Shown piece after piece: positions 1 to 10,452 of a stretch of DNA of 64,000 nt. Positions within the stretch are counted from its first letter, which is position 1. Each line of letters starts with the position of its first letter. Under the pieces are notes generated by a model. That model worked only from the letters and a program-made list of their open reading frames with translations, had not been told where the DNA came from and did no database searches. The DNA comes from Wolbachia endosymbiont (group A) of Bibio marci (GTDB lineage: Bacteria > Pseudomonadota > Alphaproteobacteria > Rickettsiales > Anaplasmataceae): assembly GCF_947251645.1 (NCBI RefSeq), contig NZ_OX366364.1, positions 1,240,001-1,304,000 on the forward strand, in the 5' to 3' direction. Made by a program: the position numbers and the translations under genes.

Positions 1-63
1 ACAACCTCCCTCTCCTCTTCCACCAGTTGCATCAATGATATTATTTGTGTTCCATTTAAACAT
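1..63 (-). CDS. Possible N-terminus of a gene running off the left edge
   Basis: An open frame begins with ATG (complement of 61-63) and stays open to the window edge, giving 21 residues that end in a glycine-rich stretch. No good ribosome binding site precedes it. The product cannot be recognised from so little sequence, and it could be chance. Confidence 0.3.
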   Translation of the reverse strand, partial: MFKWNTNNIIDATGGRGEGGC

Positions 64-255
64 AATTTAGAGAGTATTCTTTATAATAAATTGAACAATA
101 AAAGTAGCGAAAATACTACATGTTTTAGATAATGTACAAATAATGGTTGCTATCTCTATAATTTCATCTTATAATAGATATAGAAGTTTAAATTTTTTCG
201 TCTATAATTAGGTATGTTGTAGCACCTGGTTGTAGAAAGTACCTTGGAGGTATGT

Positions 256-1098
256 ATGGCAGAATCTATTTGGGCTAAGATAGGCGGAGTAGTTAAAACA
301 GGTGTAAAAGCTACAGGTTGGGTGCTTGCTCTTGTGCCTAAAGCACTTATTTACCCTATAGAGAAGCCGTTTGCTTCAACGGGTGAAATGAAACATGATG
401 CCACAGTTTCGTTAAAGGAAGCTGTTGGTATAGATGTACCTAAAGAAAAAAGGGAATATGATCCACTTATAGAAACCACACAAGCTAGTGAGAATCTTGG
501 TGTAGAAATAACAGAGCAAAAGAAAGGGACAGAAAAGGTAGCTTTTTTAGCGTCAAGGACTTTGACGGGAGATATACCTTATTTGAACGATGAACAATTG
601 GGTAAAATAAAAGTAGATTTACCGAATGTAACTATTTTTAGAGAAGAAAACAAAATTGTAATTGAAGTTGATGTTAAAAAAATAATTGAAGACATTAAAA
701 CTGACTCTAAAAATAAAGGAAAGAGTCCAGAAGAGATAAAAGAGCTTGTTCTTAAAGGAATTGCTAATAAAGTTGACGAAGATCTTAAGAAACTGGCAGG
801 AATTACTGGTGGAGAATTTAAAATTCATACAGACTTAAAATTGCTAAATGGTATTGCAGAAAAATTGTATAAGGAATATGATAATCAAAAGCAGCCATCA
901 AACGAAGTTGTGAAGTCTGATGTTGGTCAGCCTTCAGAAACTCTGGCTTTATCTGCTGGTCAGGAGGGCGAGACATTAAAAAATGCTGGGGTATCTGTAG
1001 GGAGTGATAAAGGAAAGTCATCAGAGAAAATTGCAAATAATTGGCAAAATAGAGTTGAATCACAGGTTTCTGAAAATATAAAAGGAGTTAAGGGGTAA
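256..1098 (+). CDS. Hypothetical protein, 280 aa
   Basis: The ATG at 256 is chosen because GGAGG (246-250) lies five bases upstream; the frame can be extended to a TTG at 244. The protein has a mildly hydrophobic N-terminal stretch (about residues 10-35) without a clear signal peptide. A Lys/Glu-rich, probably helical centre follows, and then a Ser/Gly/Gln-rich low-complexity tail. No family is recognised. A second unknown ORF follows after 4 bp, so the two may be co-transcribed. The low-complexity tail is compatible with a surface or effector-type protein, but that is only an inference. Confidence 0.75.
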   Translation: MAESIWAKIGGVVKTGVKATGWVLALVPKALIYPIEKPFASTGEMKHDATVSLKEAVGIDVPKEKREYDPLIETTQASENLGVEITEQKKGTEKVAFLASRTLTGDIPYLNDEQLGKIKVDLPNVTIFREENKIVIEVDVKKIIEDIKTDSKNKGKSPEEIKELVLKGIANKVDEDLKKLAGITGGEFKIHTDLKLLNGIAEKLYKEYDNQKQPSNEVVKSDVGQPSETLALSAGQEGETLKNAGVSVGSDKGKSSEKIANNWQNRVESQVSENIKGVKG

Positions 1099-1102
1099 AG
1101 TT

Positions 1103-1378
1103 ATGAATTATAAGGGGAGTATTATGAATGAAGTTAAAATAGAGGAAAGACATCATAGTCTAACTGTTCCTGGGGATATGTATCACTTACAACCAGGAGT
1201 TATTACTGGAAAAAGGGTGAGTGGAATAGAAACCTCTTTGAAAGAACAGCAGGACATGGTAAAAGTAAGGGAACTTGTAAGCTCTTTAAATCTTGAAGAT
1301 GCTTCTGGTGAAACGATAAAACCACTATCTACACCTAGTGTAGAGAAAAACGAAGGAAGAGGGAAAGGTCGCTCTTAA
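1103..1378 (+). CDS. Hypothetical protein, 91 aa
   Basis: A small polar ORF 4 bp after the preceding unknown gene. The ATG at 1103 has AAGGGG about 8 bases upstream; an alternative ATG at 1124 has AAGGGGAG 4 bases upstream and would give 84 residues. The protein is charged, with no signal peptide or membrane segment, and ends in a basic Arg/Lys/Gly tail. The HIT gene starts 3 bp after its stop, which suggests one transcript. Family unknown. Confidence 0.6.
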   Translation: MNYKGSIMNEVKIEERHHSLTVPGDMYHLQPGVITGKRVSGIETSLKEQQDMVKVRELVSSLNLEDASGETIKPLSTPSVEKNEGRGKGRS

Positions 1379-1381
1379 AAT

Positions 1382-1750
1382 ATGAGCAATGAAGTTTATG
1401 ATAGCGATAACATCTTTGCTCAAATATTAAGAGGTGAGTTACCTTGTGAGAAGGTACATGAAAATGAAAATGTACTGGCTTTTTGTGATAAGTACCCTGA
1501 CGCACCAGTTCACATTTTAGTTATATCAAAAAATCAATATGTTTCATATGATGACTTCATTATAAAAGCTCCTGAAGAGGAGATAATAAGTTTTTTCAAA
1601 ACTGTTAGAGAAATAGCACACAAATATAATCTAGAAAAAACAGGATATAGATTAGTCACTAACTACGGTGAAAATGGAGAGCAGGTTGTACCACACTTTC
1701 ACGTGCATATTTTAGGTGGTAAAAAATTAGGAAAGCATGTAAATTCATAG
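1382..1750 (+). CDS. HIT (histidine triad) family nucleotide-binding hydrolase
   Basis: A 122-residue protein of normal HIT/HINT length. The family motif His-x-His-x-His-x-x (HFHVHIL) is near residue 105 and contains the nucleophilic histidine. The N-terminal NIFAQILRGELPCEKV matches the start typical of bacterial HinT proteins. Members hydrolyse purine nucleoside phosphoramidates and related adenylates in the cytoplasm. It starts 3 bp after the upstream ORF and ends 18 bp before nuoA, so it may be part of the same transcript, although it has no known link to complex I. The upstream Shine-Dalgarno signal is weak. Confidence 0.93.
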   Translation: MSNEVYDSDNIFAQILRGELPCEKVHENENVLAFCDKYPDAPVHILVISKNQYVSYDDFIIKAPEEEIISFFKTVREIAHKYNLEKTGYRLVTNYGENGEQVVPHFHVHILGGKKLGKHVNS

Positions 1751-1768
1751 TGTTATATGTTTTGTTAA

Positions 1769-2122
1769 ATGAGCGAATACTTAACCATAGTAATTTTTAT
1801 CTGCGTATCAATTGTAGTATCTTTTGCTTTAGGTATATTGCCTATGTTTCTTGCAGTGAGTAAGCCAGATGGTGAAAAGCTTTCCACATATGAGTGTGGC
1901 TTCAATCCACTATCCAGTGCAAGAAAAAATTTTGACATTAAATTTTACCTAGTTTCAATATTATTTATAATATTTGACTTAGAAATTGCTTTTCTTTTTC
2001 CTTGGGCTGTTTCTTTATCTAAGATAAGCTATGGTGGATTTTGGTCTATGATGGTATTTCTTGCAATACTCACTATAGGTTTTATCTATGAATGGTGTAA
2101 AGGTGCATTAGAGTGGGAGTAG
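1769..2122 (+). CDS. nuoA: NADH-quinone oxidoreductase subunit A
   Basis: A 117-residue membrane subunit of respiratory complex I. Three hydrophobic helices are visible (about residues 3-28, 60-82 and 92-110). The family motifs YECGF (41-45) and [12 protein letters not shown] (68-79) are intact; the loop between helices 1 and 2 takes part in coupling at the quinone site. It is followed after 3 bp by nuoB, which overlaps nuoC, so this is an nuoABC operon. The remaining complex I genes are not in the window, which is normal for the scattered nuo loci of Rickettsiales. Confidence 0.96.
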   Translation: MSEYLTIVIFICVSIVVSFALGILPMFLAVSKPDGEKLSTYECGFNPLSSARKNFDIKFYLVSILFIIFDLEIAFLFPWAVSLSKISYGGFWSMMVFLAILTIGFIYEWCKGALEWE

Positions 2123-2125
2123 TTT

Positions 2126-2641
2126 ATGACAAATCAAATTCTATCTAATGATGACTGGGGTCGTTATAAAAAAGAAGGGTTTCTTGTTACTAAATTTGGT
2201 GATTTAATAGATTATGTAATGAATTGGGCAAGGTCTGGTTCATTGTGGCCAATGACATTTGGTCTTGCATGTTGCGCAGTTGAGATGATGCATACTGCAT
2301 CCAGCCGTTATGATCTTGATAGATATGGCATAATGTTCCGTGCAAGCCCACGTCAATCAGATGTGATGATTGTTGCTGGCACACTAACTAATAAAATGGC
2401 AGCAGCATTGCGCAAGGTTTATGATCAAATGGCAGACCCGAAGTATGTTATTTCTATGGGAAGTTGTGCAAATGGTGGTGGTTATTACCATTACTCTTAT
2501 TCAGTAGTCCGAGGCTGTGATAGAATTGTGCCAGTTGACGTGTATGTCCCTGGATGTCCACCAACTGCTGAGGCGTTGCTATATGGAATGCTATGCCTAC
2601 AAAACAAAATAAAACGAACTCAGAATATAAAGCATGGATAA
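2126..2641 (+). CDS. nuoB: NADH-quinone oxidoreductase subunit B
   Basis: A 171-residue peripheral-arm subunit carrying the terminal 4Fe-4S cluster N2. All four ligands are visible: adjacent Cys49-Cys50 in [11 protein letters not shown], Cys114 in [12 protein letters not shown], and Cys144 in VPGCPPTAE. Length and motifs are those of a functional subunit. It starts 3 bp after nuoA and its last 8 bases overlap the start of nuoC, which indicates translational coupling in the operon. Confidence 0.97.
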   Translation: MTNQILSNDDWGRYKKEGFLVTKFGDLIDYVMNWARSGSLWPMTFGLACCAVEMMHTASSRYDLDRYGIMFRASPRQSDVMIVAGTLTNKMAAALRKVYDQMADPKYVISMGSCANGGGYYHYSYSVVRGCDRIVPVDVYVPGCPPTAEALLYGMLCLQNKIKRTQNIKHG

Positions 2642-3206
2642 AACTGCAAGGCATATACAAAAAAAGACCAAGTGTGAGTGCATTCAAAAAGATGATGGCA
2701 TTATTGTAATATATTCAAATTTAGATGAAATTGAAAAGCACTTACTCTTTCTACGTGATGATGAAAAGTGTAGGTTTGAACTATTAGTTGATATTTTTGG
2801 AGTTGACTATCCAAATAGAGAGAAGCGTTTCGAGCTAATATACAATCTGCTCAGCATTGTGCATAATATTAGAGTACACATAAAGCTTCAGTTATGTGAA
2901 AGCGACATACTTCCAAGTGTAGCGAAGATATTTAGCACAGCTTCGTGGTTTGAGCGTGAAGTGTTTGATATGTATGGAATAGAATTCTCTGATCACCCTG
3001 ATTTGCGTAGGATTCTAACAGATTATGGATTCAAAGGTCATCCAATGTTAAAAGATTTCCCTCTCACTGGTTATGAGGAAGTAAGATATGATATAGAGGC
3101 AAAAAAGGTTGTATATAATCCTATAGATTTACCGCAAGATTTTCGTATGTTTGATAGCCTATCACCTTGGGAAAGTAAAACCATAAAAGTAAATACAAAG
3201 GAGTAG
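2634..3206 (+). CDS. nuoC: NADH-quinone oxidoreductase subunit C
   Basis: A 190-residue 30-kDa-subunit homologue. The conserved segment near residues 100-125 ([16 protein letters not shown], then [13 protein letters not shown]) and the later [19 protein letters not shown] are the NuoC signature. It forms part of the hydrophilic arm beside NuoD. The start overlaps nuoB by 8 bp. mdh follows 3 bp after the stop and may be read on the same message. Confidence 0.96.
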   Translation: MDKTARHIQKKTKCECIQKDDGIIVIYSNLDEIEKHLLFLRDDEKCRFELLVDIFGVDYPNREKRFELIYNLLSIVHNIRVHIKLQLCESDILPSVAKIFSTASWFEREVFDMYGIEFSDHPDLRRILTDYGFKGHPMLKDFPLTGYEEVRYDIEAKKVVYNPIDLPQDFRMFDSLSPWESKTIKVNTKE

Positions 3207-4160
<954 letters not shown>

Positions 4161-4174
4161 GCAAATTAATGGTT

Positions 4175-4963
4175 TTATAGAGTTTCTTTGAGCTTAAGTT
4201 TCGTAAACAGCCTAAAAAAGTTGCTTGTGGTTACCTCCGCTACTTGTTCTGGTGACTCATTCCATAATTCTGCCAAACAATCAACAACGTATTTCACCAT
4301 TGCCGGTTCGTTCTTTTTTCCTCTATAAGGCTCAGGTGATAGATATGGTGCATCAGTTTCGACTAAAACACGTTCGCGTGGTACATTTTGTGCAATTCCT
4401 CTGAGTAAGCTCGCATTTTTAAAAGTAATAATTCCAGAAAATGAAATATATAATCCTAAATCTATAGATTGATAAGCAAGCTCCTTAGAGGAAGCAAAGC
4501 AGTGCATCACTCCATTAAAAGCACTTGCTTTCATTTCTGACTTTAACATATCAATCATTTCATTATCAGCATTTCTAGTGTGAATAACCAAGGGTAACCC
4601 AGTCATTCTTGCTGCTTCTATGTGTGATGCAAAACTTTTTTTTTGATTATCTTTGTTGCCAGATTTATAAAAATCTAACCCGGTTTCGCCGATACTAATT
4701 ACCTTTTGATTTTTGGTAAATTCAACTAACTCATCAACATGAATACACTCACCGTTTTCTATGGCAGCATCAAGTGGATGCACACCAACAGAGGAGTAAA
4801 CTTGATCATAGGATGAAGAAATTTTTAGTAATTTAGGAATATCATTAACGCTTATGCATATGTTATGCAAAATCTTTACACCATTTTGCTCTGCCCTTGA
4901 AATTACTTTTGGTATTTCATCATCGGAAAAATAAATCAAGTGGCAATGAGAATCTACTATCAT
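4175..4963 (-). CDS. tatD: TatD family metal-dependent DNase
   Basis: A 262-residue TIM-barrel hydrolase. The metal-binding N-terminus DSHCHL (4-9), the motif GETGLDFYK near residue 93, a histidine in VIHTRNADN and the late acidic ligand in VETDAPYLSP are all present. TatD proteins are Mg-dependent 3'-5' nucleases implicated in DNA repair and quality control. Its start overlaps the rppH stop by 4 bp, so it is the last gene of a kinase-rppH-tatD minus-strand unit. Confidence 0.94.
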   Translation of the reverse strand: MIVDSHCHLIYFSDDEIPKVISRAEQNGVKILHNICISVNDIPKLLKISSSYDQVYSSVGVHPLDAAIENGECIHVDELVEFTKNQKVISIGETGLDFYKSGNKDNQKKSFASHIEAARMTGLPLVIHTRNADNEMIDMLKSEMKASAFNGVMHCFASSKELAYQSIDLGLYISFSGIITFKNASLLRGIAQNVPRERVLVETDAPYLSPEPYRGKKNEPAMVKYVVDCLAELWNESPEQVAEVTTSNFFRLFTKLKLKETL

Positions 4964-5454
4964 GAGCTTATTGTTGAGGCTTTTATTGTAGAAGAAAACT
5001 CTTCTATCACTGTTTTATAAACTTCTTTTTTAAATGATATAGCACTGGCTACTAAACTATCTACATTTTGCCAACGCCACTCTTTGAACTCTGGATGATC
5101 AGTATAATTAATATCAATATTCTTATCTTCTCCACAAAACTTCATTAAGAACCACCTTTGCTTTTGACCAGAATATTTTCCATTCCAGCATATTGGTATA
5201 ACTTCTTCAGGCAAGTCGTAGTATATCCAATCTTTGTTTTTAGCTATAATTTCTGCTTTATCTGTACCAACTTCCTCTAGCAACTCACGTAACGCTGCTT
5301 GTTCCAGTTCCTCACCATCATCAACCCCTCCCTGTGGCATCTGCCAGTAAGAGTCGCTATCAAAGCGTTTTCCAATAAAGACATGTCCTTGTTTGTTAAA
5401 TAGCATTATGCCAACACAAGGACGATATTCACTTTTCTGCTTAATCACAAGCAT
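4960..5454 (-). CDS. rppH: RNA pyrophosphohydrolase (Nudix family)
   Basis: A 164-residue Nudix hydrolase. The Nudix box spans about residues 42-64 and contains GGVDDGEE followed by RELLEEVG, with the catalytic glutamates intact. The N-terminal YRPCVGIMLFN and WQMPQGG are typical of RppH/IalA proteins, which remove pyrophosphate from the 5' end of mRNA and start decay. Rickettsial and Bartonella relatives have been called invasion-associated proteins. It overlaps the kinase gene by 14 bp and tatD by 4 bp. Confidence 0.93.
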   Translation of the reverse strand: MLVIKQKSEYRPCVGIMLFNKQGHVFIGKRFDSDSYWQMPQGGVDDGEELEQAALRELLEEVGTDKAEIIAKNKDWIYYDLPEEVIPICWNGKYSGQKQRWFLMKFCGEDKNIDINYTDHPEFKEWRWQNVDSLVASAISFKKEVYKTVIEEFSSTIKASTISS

Positions 5455-6058
5455 CCCCTGTTGTTAAATTATTTGTTATGGAAGTTTTAATTAATTTTTC
5501 ATTTTTTTCTTCCTTCATCTCTTCAATAATTTTCTTTGCAGCTTCTTTTGCACTTAAATTTGAGTTACCAATTTCAAGTGTACCTTCCGGTATAAATAGC
5601 CTTTTCCCTTCAATTCTTTTCATAGCAAAATCCGAATCAGTAATTTTATTTTCCTGGTACCTTTCTTCTGATTGAACACGCTTTACCAGTTCCTCATTAT
5701 TACAATGTAATACTACAGGAAAAATTTTTACGCCCATTTTCTTACTTAAATTTATCACGGAGTTGTATATCTTCTGATCATAGGGATCACCCTCTATCAA
5801 TTCATTTGTAAATATATAATGTTTTGATTTTACGTAATATTTTTCCAGTATTGCTAATATATTTTCTCTAACTGCAAAAATTTTTTCCCATAGGTCATCT
5901 GGAACTTCAGCATTCTGTAATTTAACAATATCAAATATAATATTATTGAATAGATTATTGCTTACTATCACCGCATCAATGATTTTACACAGTTCCTTTG
6001 CAGTAGTAGACTTACCACTGCCTGGAAAGCCGATTAAGTAGATGAGAGTCTTGCCCAT
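5441..6058 (-). CDS. P-loop kinase-like NTPase, function unknown
   Basis: A 205-residue protein when started at the ATG at 6058. A longer frame begins at 6115, but the extra 19 residues precede the canonical MGKTLIYLIGFPGSGKST start and are not expected in a P-loop kinase. The Walker A motif is GFPGSGKST (10-18). The rest resembles the AAA_33/zeta-toxin/shikimate-kinase-like group of small-molecule kinases; the substrate cannot be assigned. Its 3' end overlaps rppH by 14 bp, so the two are probably co-expressed. Confidence 0.75.
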   Translation of the reverse strand: MGKTLIYLIGFPGSGKSTTAKELCKIIDAVIVSNNLFNNIIFDIVKLQNAEVPDDLWEKIFAVRENILAILEKYYVKSKHYIFTNELIEGDPYDQKIYNSVINLSKKMGVKIFPVVLHCNNEELVKRVQSEERYQENKITDSDFAMKRIEGKRLFIPEGTLEIGNSNLSAKEAAKKIIEEMKEEKNEKLIKTSITNNLTTGDACD

Positions 6059-6179
6059 AATGAATACTAGTAAAAAACTATTCTCAATTATATAAAAAGT
6101 ATGTACATTGTACATGCTAAAAACATGATGATAAAATAGATGCAGGTAATACCTTTAACGAACAGTCGCGTTGAAAATA

Positions 6180-6311
6180 GATACTGTCTTTACTGTCAAC
6201 AAATTATTTGACTAAAAAGATAAAAAATAACAAAACAATTTAAGATTACATCTTCTATAAATTAGTGTAACTGTGCTTTTAGTTTGTATAGGCGCACAGT
6301 TACACTAGCTT
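6180..6311 (+). repeat. Hairpin repeat, copy A
   Basis: A roughly 130-bp unit repeated with about 85 percent identity at 7274-7422. It ends in a hairpin with 13-bp perfect arms (6264-6276 and 6294-6306) and a 17-nt loop containing TTTTAGTTTGTATAG. Both copies have the same leader (ACTGTCAACAA, then TACATCTTCTATAAATTAG) before the hairpin. The two copies flank the IS110 transposase remnant. The rest of the gap 6059-6491 shows no coding sequence. Confidence 0.75.
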
Positions 6312-6491
6312 ATCATCGTGTCTTCTTATACAATAAGGCTTATTTTGTAAGATAACCGAGTATCTCTATCAAAATGAAATGGTAGGGTACAACCTATATA
6401 GCACTAGAACTCTAAGCACGGTCTTTTATGTTAAATAGTATATATTTCAAAACCGTTGAGCATAAGCTCATGTTACTCCTTATTGTTAAAA

Positions 6492-7284
6492 TTATTTCAC
6501 TAAATCACTATTGAATGGTTGATTGTTTTTAAGAATACCAAAAAATACATGCATTAGTTTTCTCATCAACGCAACAATTATAACCATTGGGCATTTTCCT
6601 TTACTTGCTAAACGCTGGCAAAACTTTTGAAAATGAAAATTACGATTTTTGACTACTATAGCCGGCATATAAAGAGCTTTGCGAATATGCTCAGATCCTA
6701 TTTTACATATTCGACTTTTTTCATTTACTGATGATCCTGATTGGTAGTGCTGTGGATTTAGACCAGCAAAGGCTGTGAATTGCCTAGCATGATCAAAATT
6801 ATCAACTAATGGCATTTCCGCAACAACAGCAATAGCAGTAATATGTCCTACACCTTTCACAGTCTTAAGGTTTTCTATCATATTTTTTAGGTGTGGGTAA
6901 TTATTGATATGCTCATTAATTTTTTTCTCTAGGTCAGAAATTTGTTTGTCTATTGTAGCAATGACCTCAAGTATGGCTTGTTGACAACGGGAATCCATAT
7001 TTTTATTTTCCAAGCGATTCATCTGTTGCAACTTGTCATCTTTAAGTGCTTGCAAACAACGATAAAGTTCTCTTAAACGCTTGACTTCAGGAGGAGCAGG
7101 TTTCCAAAGATTAGGTTTATTAGCAATACAAAATCTAACTATCATAGCTGCATCTGACTTGTCTGTTTTGTTTCTAAGTAACTCACTTTTGCCAAAAGCT
7201 TTCTGGGTTTACTACACTTACATTATGTCCCAGATCATACATAAAGGTAACTAAATCTTCGCTATAACAACCAGATACTGTCTC
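6492..7284 (-). pseudogene. IS110-family transposase remnant (frameshifted, N-terminus lost)
   Basis: The C-terminal 217 residues (6492-7145) contain the IS110 transposase_20 domain, with KTVKGVGHITA, a FTAFAGLNPQHYQSGSS serine region, and IGSEHIRKALYMPA. Reading upstream, the frame continues as AFGKSELLRNKTDKSDAAM and then must shift by one base near 7190-7200 to recover SEDLVTFMYDLGHNVSVVNP back to about 7284. The first 55-60 residues, which hold the first catalytic Asp, are missing. It is therefore non-functional, and belongs to a different IS110 lineage from the intact copy at 53928. Confidence 0.88.
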
Positions 7285-7422
7285 TACTGTCAACAAGTTA
7301 TTTGATTAAAAAGAATAAAAAATGACAAGAAAATTTAGGCTTACATCTTCTATAAATTAGTGTAACTATGGATAAGTACTTTTAGTTTGTGTAGTCGTAC
7401 TTATCCATAGTTACACTAGCTT
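7274..7422 (+). repeat. Hairpin repeat, copy B
   Basis: The second copy of the 6180-6311 unit in the same orientation. Its hairpin has 21-bp perfect arms (7359-7379 and 7397-7417) around a 17-nt loop containing TTTTAGTTTGTGTAG. The loop is conserved with copy A while the arm is 8 bp longer, and the extra bases remain fully complementary. This points to selection for, or copying of, the hairpin as a unit. Confidence 0.78.
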
Positions 7423-7480
7423 TTTCACCAAGCAACTCTGTCAAAGTTAAAGCAAAATGATACAATGTAATCTACTATAG

Positions 7481-8248
7481 TACCAGCATTCATTTGATGT
7501 TAAAACGTTGAATTATGTTTCACCAGAAATAAGACCTCTATACAATATTCCAGGCATTCTGAAGTCTGATAAAGTTATTTTGGTTGAAGGAGAAAAATGT
7601 GCTGAAGCGCTCATAGAACAAGGAATTACTGCAACAACAGCTATGTCAGGAGCAAACGCACCAATTGATAAAACAGACTGGTCACCCCTTAAAGGTAAGC
7701 ATATTATTATTTGGCCAGATAATGATGAAGCAGGCAAACGATATGCTGAAAATGCTGCCAAAAAGCTGTCAGATCTTGGTGTTGCATCACTTGTTACTCT
7801 TAAGATTCCAACAAAATAAACCAAAAGGTTGGGATGCTGCAGATGGTGTGTTAGAAGGAATAAATGTTGAAGAGTTTTTAGCTTCAACCCCATGTATAAA
7901 TTTACCTGCTACTAATACTCCAACTACTGATATTCTAAAGACGAAGAGATTTGTTTCATTTCCTGCAAGACAATATTTGAGTGACAAATCACCAATGCCG
8001 GAGGATACAATTGCCCCAAGAATCTTAACTCCAAGAGGACTTTTAGTCTTTGCTGGTGCACCTAAGGTAGGAAAAAGTGACTTTCTTATTTCTTGGCTAT
8101 TTCATATGGCATCTGGGACTCCGCCAACAATATTGCAAGAAACCTGAAACTAGAGAAAACTATTTTCCGAAAGCTTCTACAAAAAGAACGGAGAGTTGAA
8201 TTTATTTATAGAGCTAGTGACCAAATAACCATATGTCTCGATGAATAA
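7481..8248 (+). pseudogene. Phage-type primase/RepA-like helicase remnant
   Basis: Three reading frames give pieces of one protein. From 7481-7819 a Toprim domain is seen (VILVEGEKCAEALIEQG and HIIIWPDNDEAGKRYA). After a frameshift near 7803, NKPKGWDAADGV leads to a RepA-type ATPase start with Walker A GAPKVGKS near 8060. Near 8110 another frame change joins to a short helix-turn-helix-like tail ending at 8248. A full helicase core is missing, so a large internal deletion is likely. Such Toprim/RepA proteins occur in phage and plasmid replication modules, including phage WO regions. No start codon or binding site is credible. Confidence 0.75.
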
Positions 8249-8251
8249 TAA

Positions 8252-8440
8252 ATGGGAGAGCTCGTGGGCAACAAGAAATTAACAGTTCGTATTAATTGTA
8301 GTTATGAAGTTAATCGATTAGCAGAGTTGTATCTATTAGATGCATATGGAAAATTGGTGTTAAGTAAACCAATAAAAGTGAGCAAAAAGGAAGAAGACTC
8401 TGAATGTAAGAAAGTAGATTTGAGGAGGGTTAAATGGTAA
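8252..8440 (+). CDS. Small phage-associated hypothetical protein, 62 aa
   Basis: A 62-residue ORF (ATG at 8252; a GTG at 8264 is an alternative) with a short beta-rich N-terminus and a charged Lys/Glu C-terminus. Its last 7 bases overlap the start of the serine recombinase, so the two would be translationally coupled. It sits between helicase debris and the broken recombinase. I do not recognise a domain. It may be a leftover of the same phage WO module. Confidence 0.5.
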   Translation: MGELVGNKKLTVRINCSYEVNRLAELYLLDAYGKLVLSKPIKVSKKEEDSECKKVDLRRVKW

Positions 8441-10265
8441 CAGTGAGTTTATATGCAAGAGTTTCTTCAGGGAGACAAGCACAAGAAGGTACAATAGCAA
8501 GCCAAATTGCTGCTATAGAGAATCAAATTAGTATGGATGGACATAAATTATTAAATGAATATAAATTTATTGATAATGGTTATAGTGGTTCTAACATAAT
8601 CCGTCCTGGTTTGGAAAAATTACGTGATAAAATAGCAGAGGGTAACCTTGATAAGGTTTATATTCATTCTCCTGATCGTTTATCTCGCAAGTATGCATAT
8701 CAGATGGTATTACTTGAAGAGTTTAAGAAATTAGGAGTAGAAGTCATTTTTTCAAATTATCAAATTAGCGATAATCCGGAATCTCAACTACTATTACAAA
8801 TGCAAGGTATGATAGCAGAATATGAACGTGCAAAAATCATGGAACGAAGCCGACGAGGAAAGATTTATGCAGCCAATAATGGTGATATAAGTGTAATGAG
8901 TGCTGCTCCTTATGGCTATCGTTATATAAATAAAAATACAGATACAGGACAAGCATTATTTGAAATTTATGAAGAAGAAGCTGAAGTTGTTCGTAAAGTA
9001 TTTTTTTTGGTAGGACGAGAAAGAGCAAGTATAGGAGAAGTATGCCGTAGGCTAGGTGCTATGTCCATTAAGACACGAACAGGAAAAGAGTATTGGGATA
9101 GAGCTGTAGTTTTGAGTATGTTAAAAAACTCTGCTTATAGAGGAAAAGCAGCTTTTGGTAAGACAAGGTTAGGCGTAAAATTAAAACATATAAGACCCAA
9201 AAAGAACTCCTGCGAGCAACCAAAAGATAATTATTCTACTTATCCTGTTCCAAAAGAGGATTGGATTTATATTAAAGTACCTAGTATAGTAAACAAAGAT
9301 TTATTTGATATAGTTCAAGAACAATTAGCTGAGAATAGAAAAATAGCAAGAACAAGACAAAGAGGAGCAAGACATTTATTGCAAGGTTTAGTAGTATATA
9401 AGCTTTGTAATTATGCATATTACGGTGCTAGTATTGCAAGGAATAAGGAGGGAAAAAAAACTAATATTCAGGTGTATTATCGTTGTATTGGCACGCCGTT
9501 TTGGCGGTAATAAAATGTGTAACAACAAATTAATTCGTACAGATACATTAGACATGGCTGTTTGGGAAGAAGTAAAGCATCTACTAGAAAATCCGAATAG
9601 AATATTAGAAGAGTATAAACGAAGACTTTCAGAACTTACCACTAGATCAAAAAAGCGCTTTGCTTGAAGCACAAGAAGATAAATTGAAACGAGGTATTGC
9701 AAGATTAATTGATAATTATGCTCAAGAGTATATTAATCAAGAAGAATTTGAGCCAAGAATTAGAGCAATGAAACAAAACTTAAAAATGGTTGAAGAACAA
9801 AAGAAAAAGATATTTGATCAGAAAAAACTCACAGAAGAGTTCACTCTAATAGTAACAAATTTAGAGGGGTTTTCCTCTAGTATTAACTCAAGTCTTGATA
9901 ATGCGGACTGGCTAACTAAACGTGATATTATTAGGACATTAGTTAAGCGAATAGAGATTAATTTCGAGAATGTGAACATCGTTTTTAGAGTAAAAGAGCT
10001 TCCAGATTCTTCTCATAGGGAAAAAGACCAATACTTGCAATGTTGTTGTAGGGGTAGGTATGACGGTTCGCGGCGGCATAGTAACTCGTCATCCCGCTAC
10101 TTGTTAGCGGGATCTAGAGATACTGCGAATGAATCGCGGTATGACGTAGGATTGCTGTCATCCCGCTACGTGTTAGCGGATGAGATACCGCGGCGGTATG
10201 ACGGTTCACGGTGGCATGACGATAACCTCGTCATCCCGCTACGTGTTAGCGCCGCGGCGGCATGA
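8434..10265 (+). pseudogene. Large serine recombinase (phage WO integrase type), two frameshifts
   Basis: The first frame (8434-9510, 358 aa) has the resolvase catalytic start YARVSS (catalytic Ser11), the DRLSRKYAYQM segment and a recombinase domain (AAPYGYRYI, then a zinc-ribbon-like region). The frame is lost near 9490-9500: it resumes as RFGGNKMCNNK in the frame ending at 9667, and shifts again near 9635-9650 to LLEAQEDKLKRG, continuing as a coiled coil to about 10050. Beyond that the frame only reads palindromic repeats to a stop at 10265. The start has GAGGAGG upstream. Two independent shifts make an active integrase unlikely. Confidence 0.88.
10057..10262. repeat. Cluster of palindromic repeats
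   Basis: Three copies of the unit CATCCCGCTACNTGTTAGCG (around 10088, 10157 and 10230), alternating with GCGGYATGACG segments. The same units recur near 33240, 50720 and 56830. Short self-complementary arms suggest they spread as palindromes. They overwrite the natural 3' end of the recombinase. Confidence 0.8.
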
Positions 10266-10299
10266 CGTAGAGCTCGCGTTAGCTATACTTTTATACTCA

Positions 10300-10395
10300 C
10301 CAACTTAGCTGGATCCAAGTAGTCAAGCTACTTGAATCTGCAAATTGCAATGTTCGTACAGCTGCGTGCTTGACACTGGGATTTAGTGCAGCTAC
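10300..10395. repeat. Dispersed palindrome fragments upstream of prmC
   Basis: GGATCCAAGTAGTCAAGCTACTTG forms a palindrome with AAGTAG/CTACTT arms and is the same sequence as part of the elements inside pepP and ispDF. It is followed by TGTTCGTACAGCTG and TGCTTGACACTGGG, both found at other repeat loci in this window. Confidence 0.7.
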
Positions 10396-10452
10396 CCTAA
10401 ACTGGAAGCTCATCTTGCTATTCTTGGCTGAAAGGAACACATTTTTAGAATA

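Noticed and set aside
6059..6115. N-terminal extension of the P-loop kinase
   Set aside because: The P-loop should lie near the N-terminus, and the ATG at 6058 gives the expected spacing.
10057..10262. Repeated CATCCCGCTAC units as a CRISPR array
   Set aside because: Units are palindromic, spacing is irregular, spacers are themselves repeats, and there are no cas genes.
9660..10265. Separate 201-aa protein after the recombinase
   Set aside because: Its first 130 residues are the C-terminal coiled coil of the frameshifted recombinase, and the rest is translated palindrome DNA.
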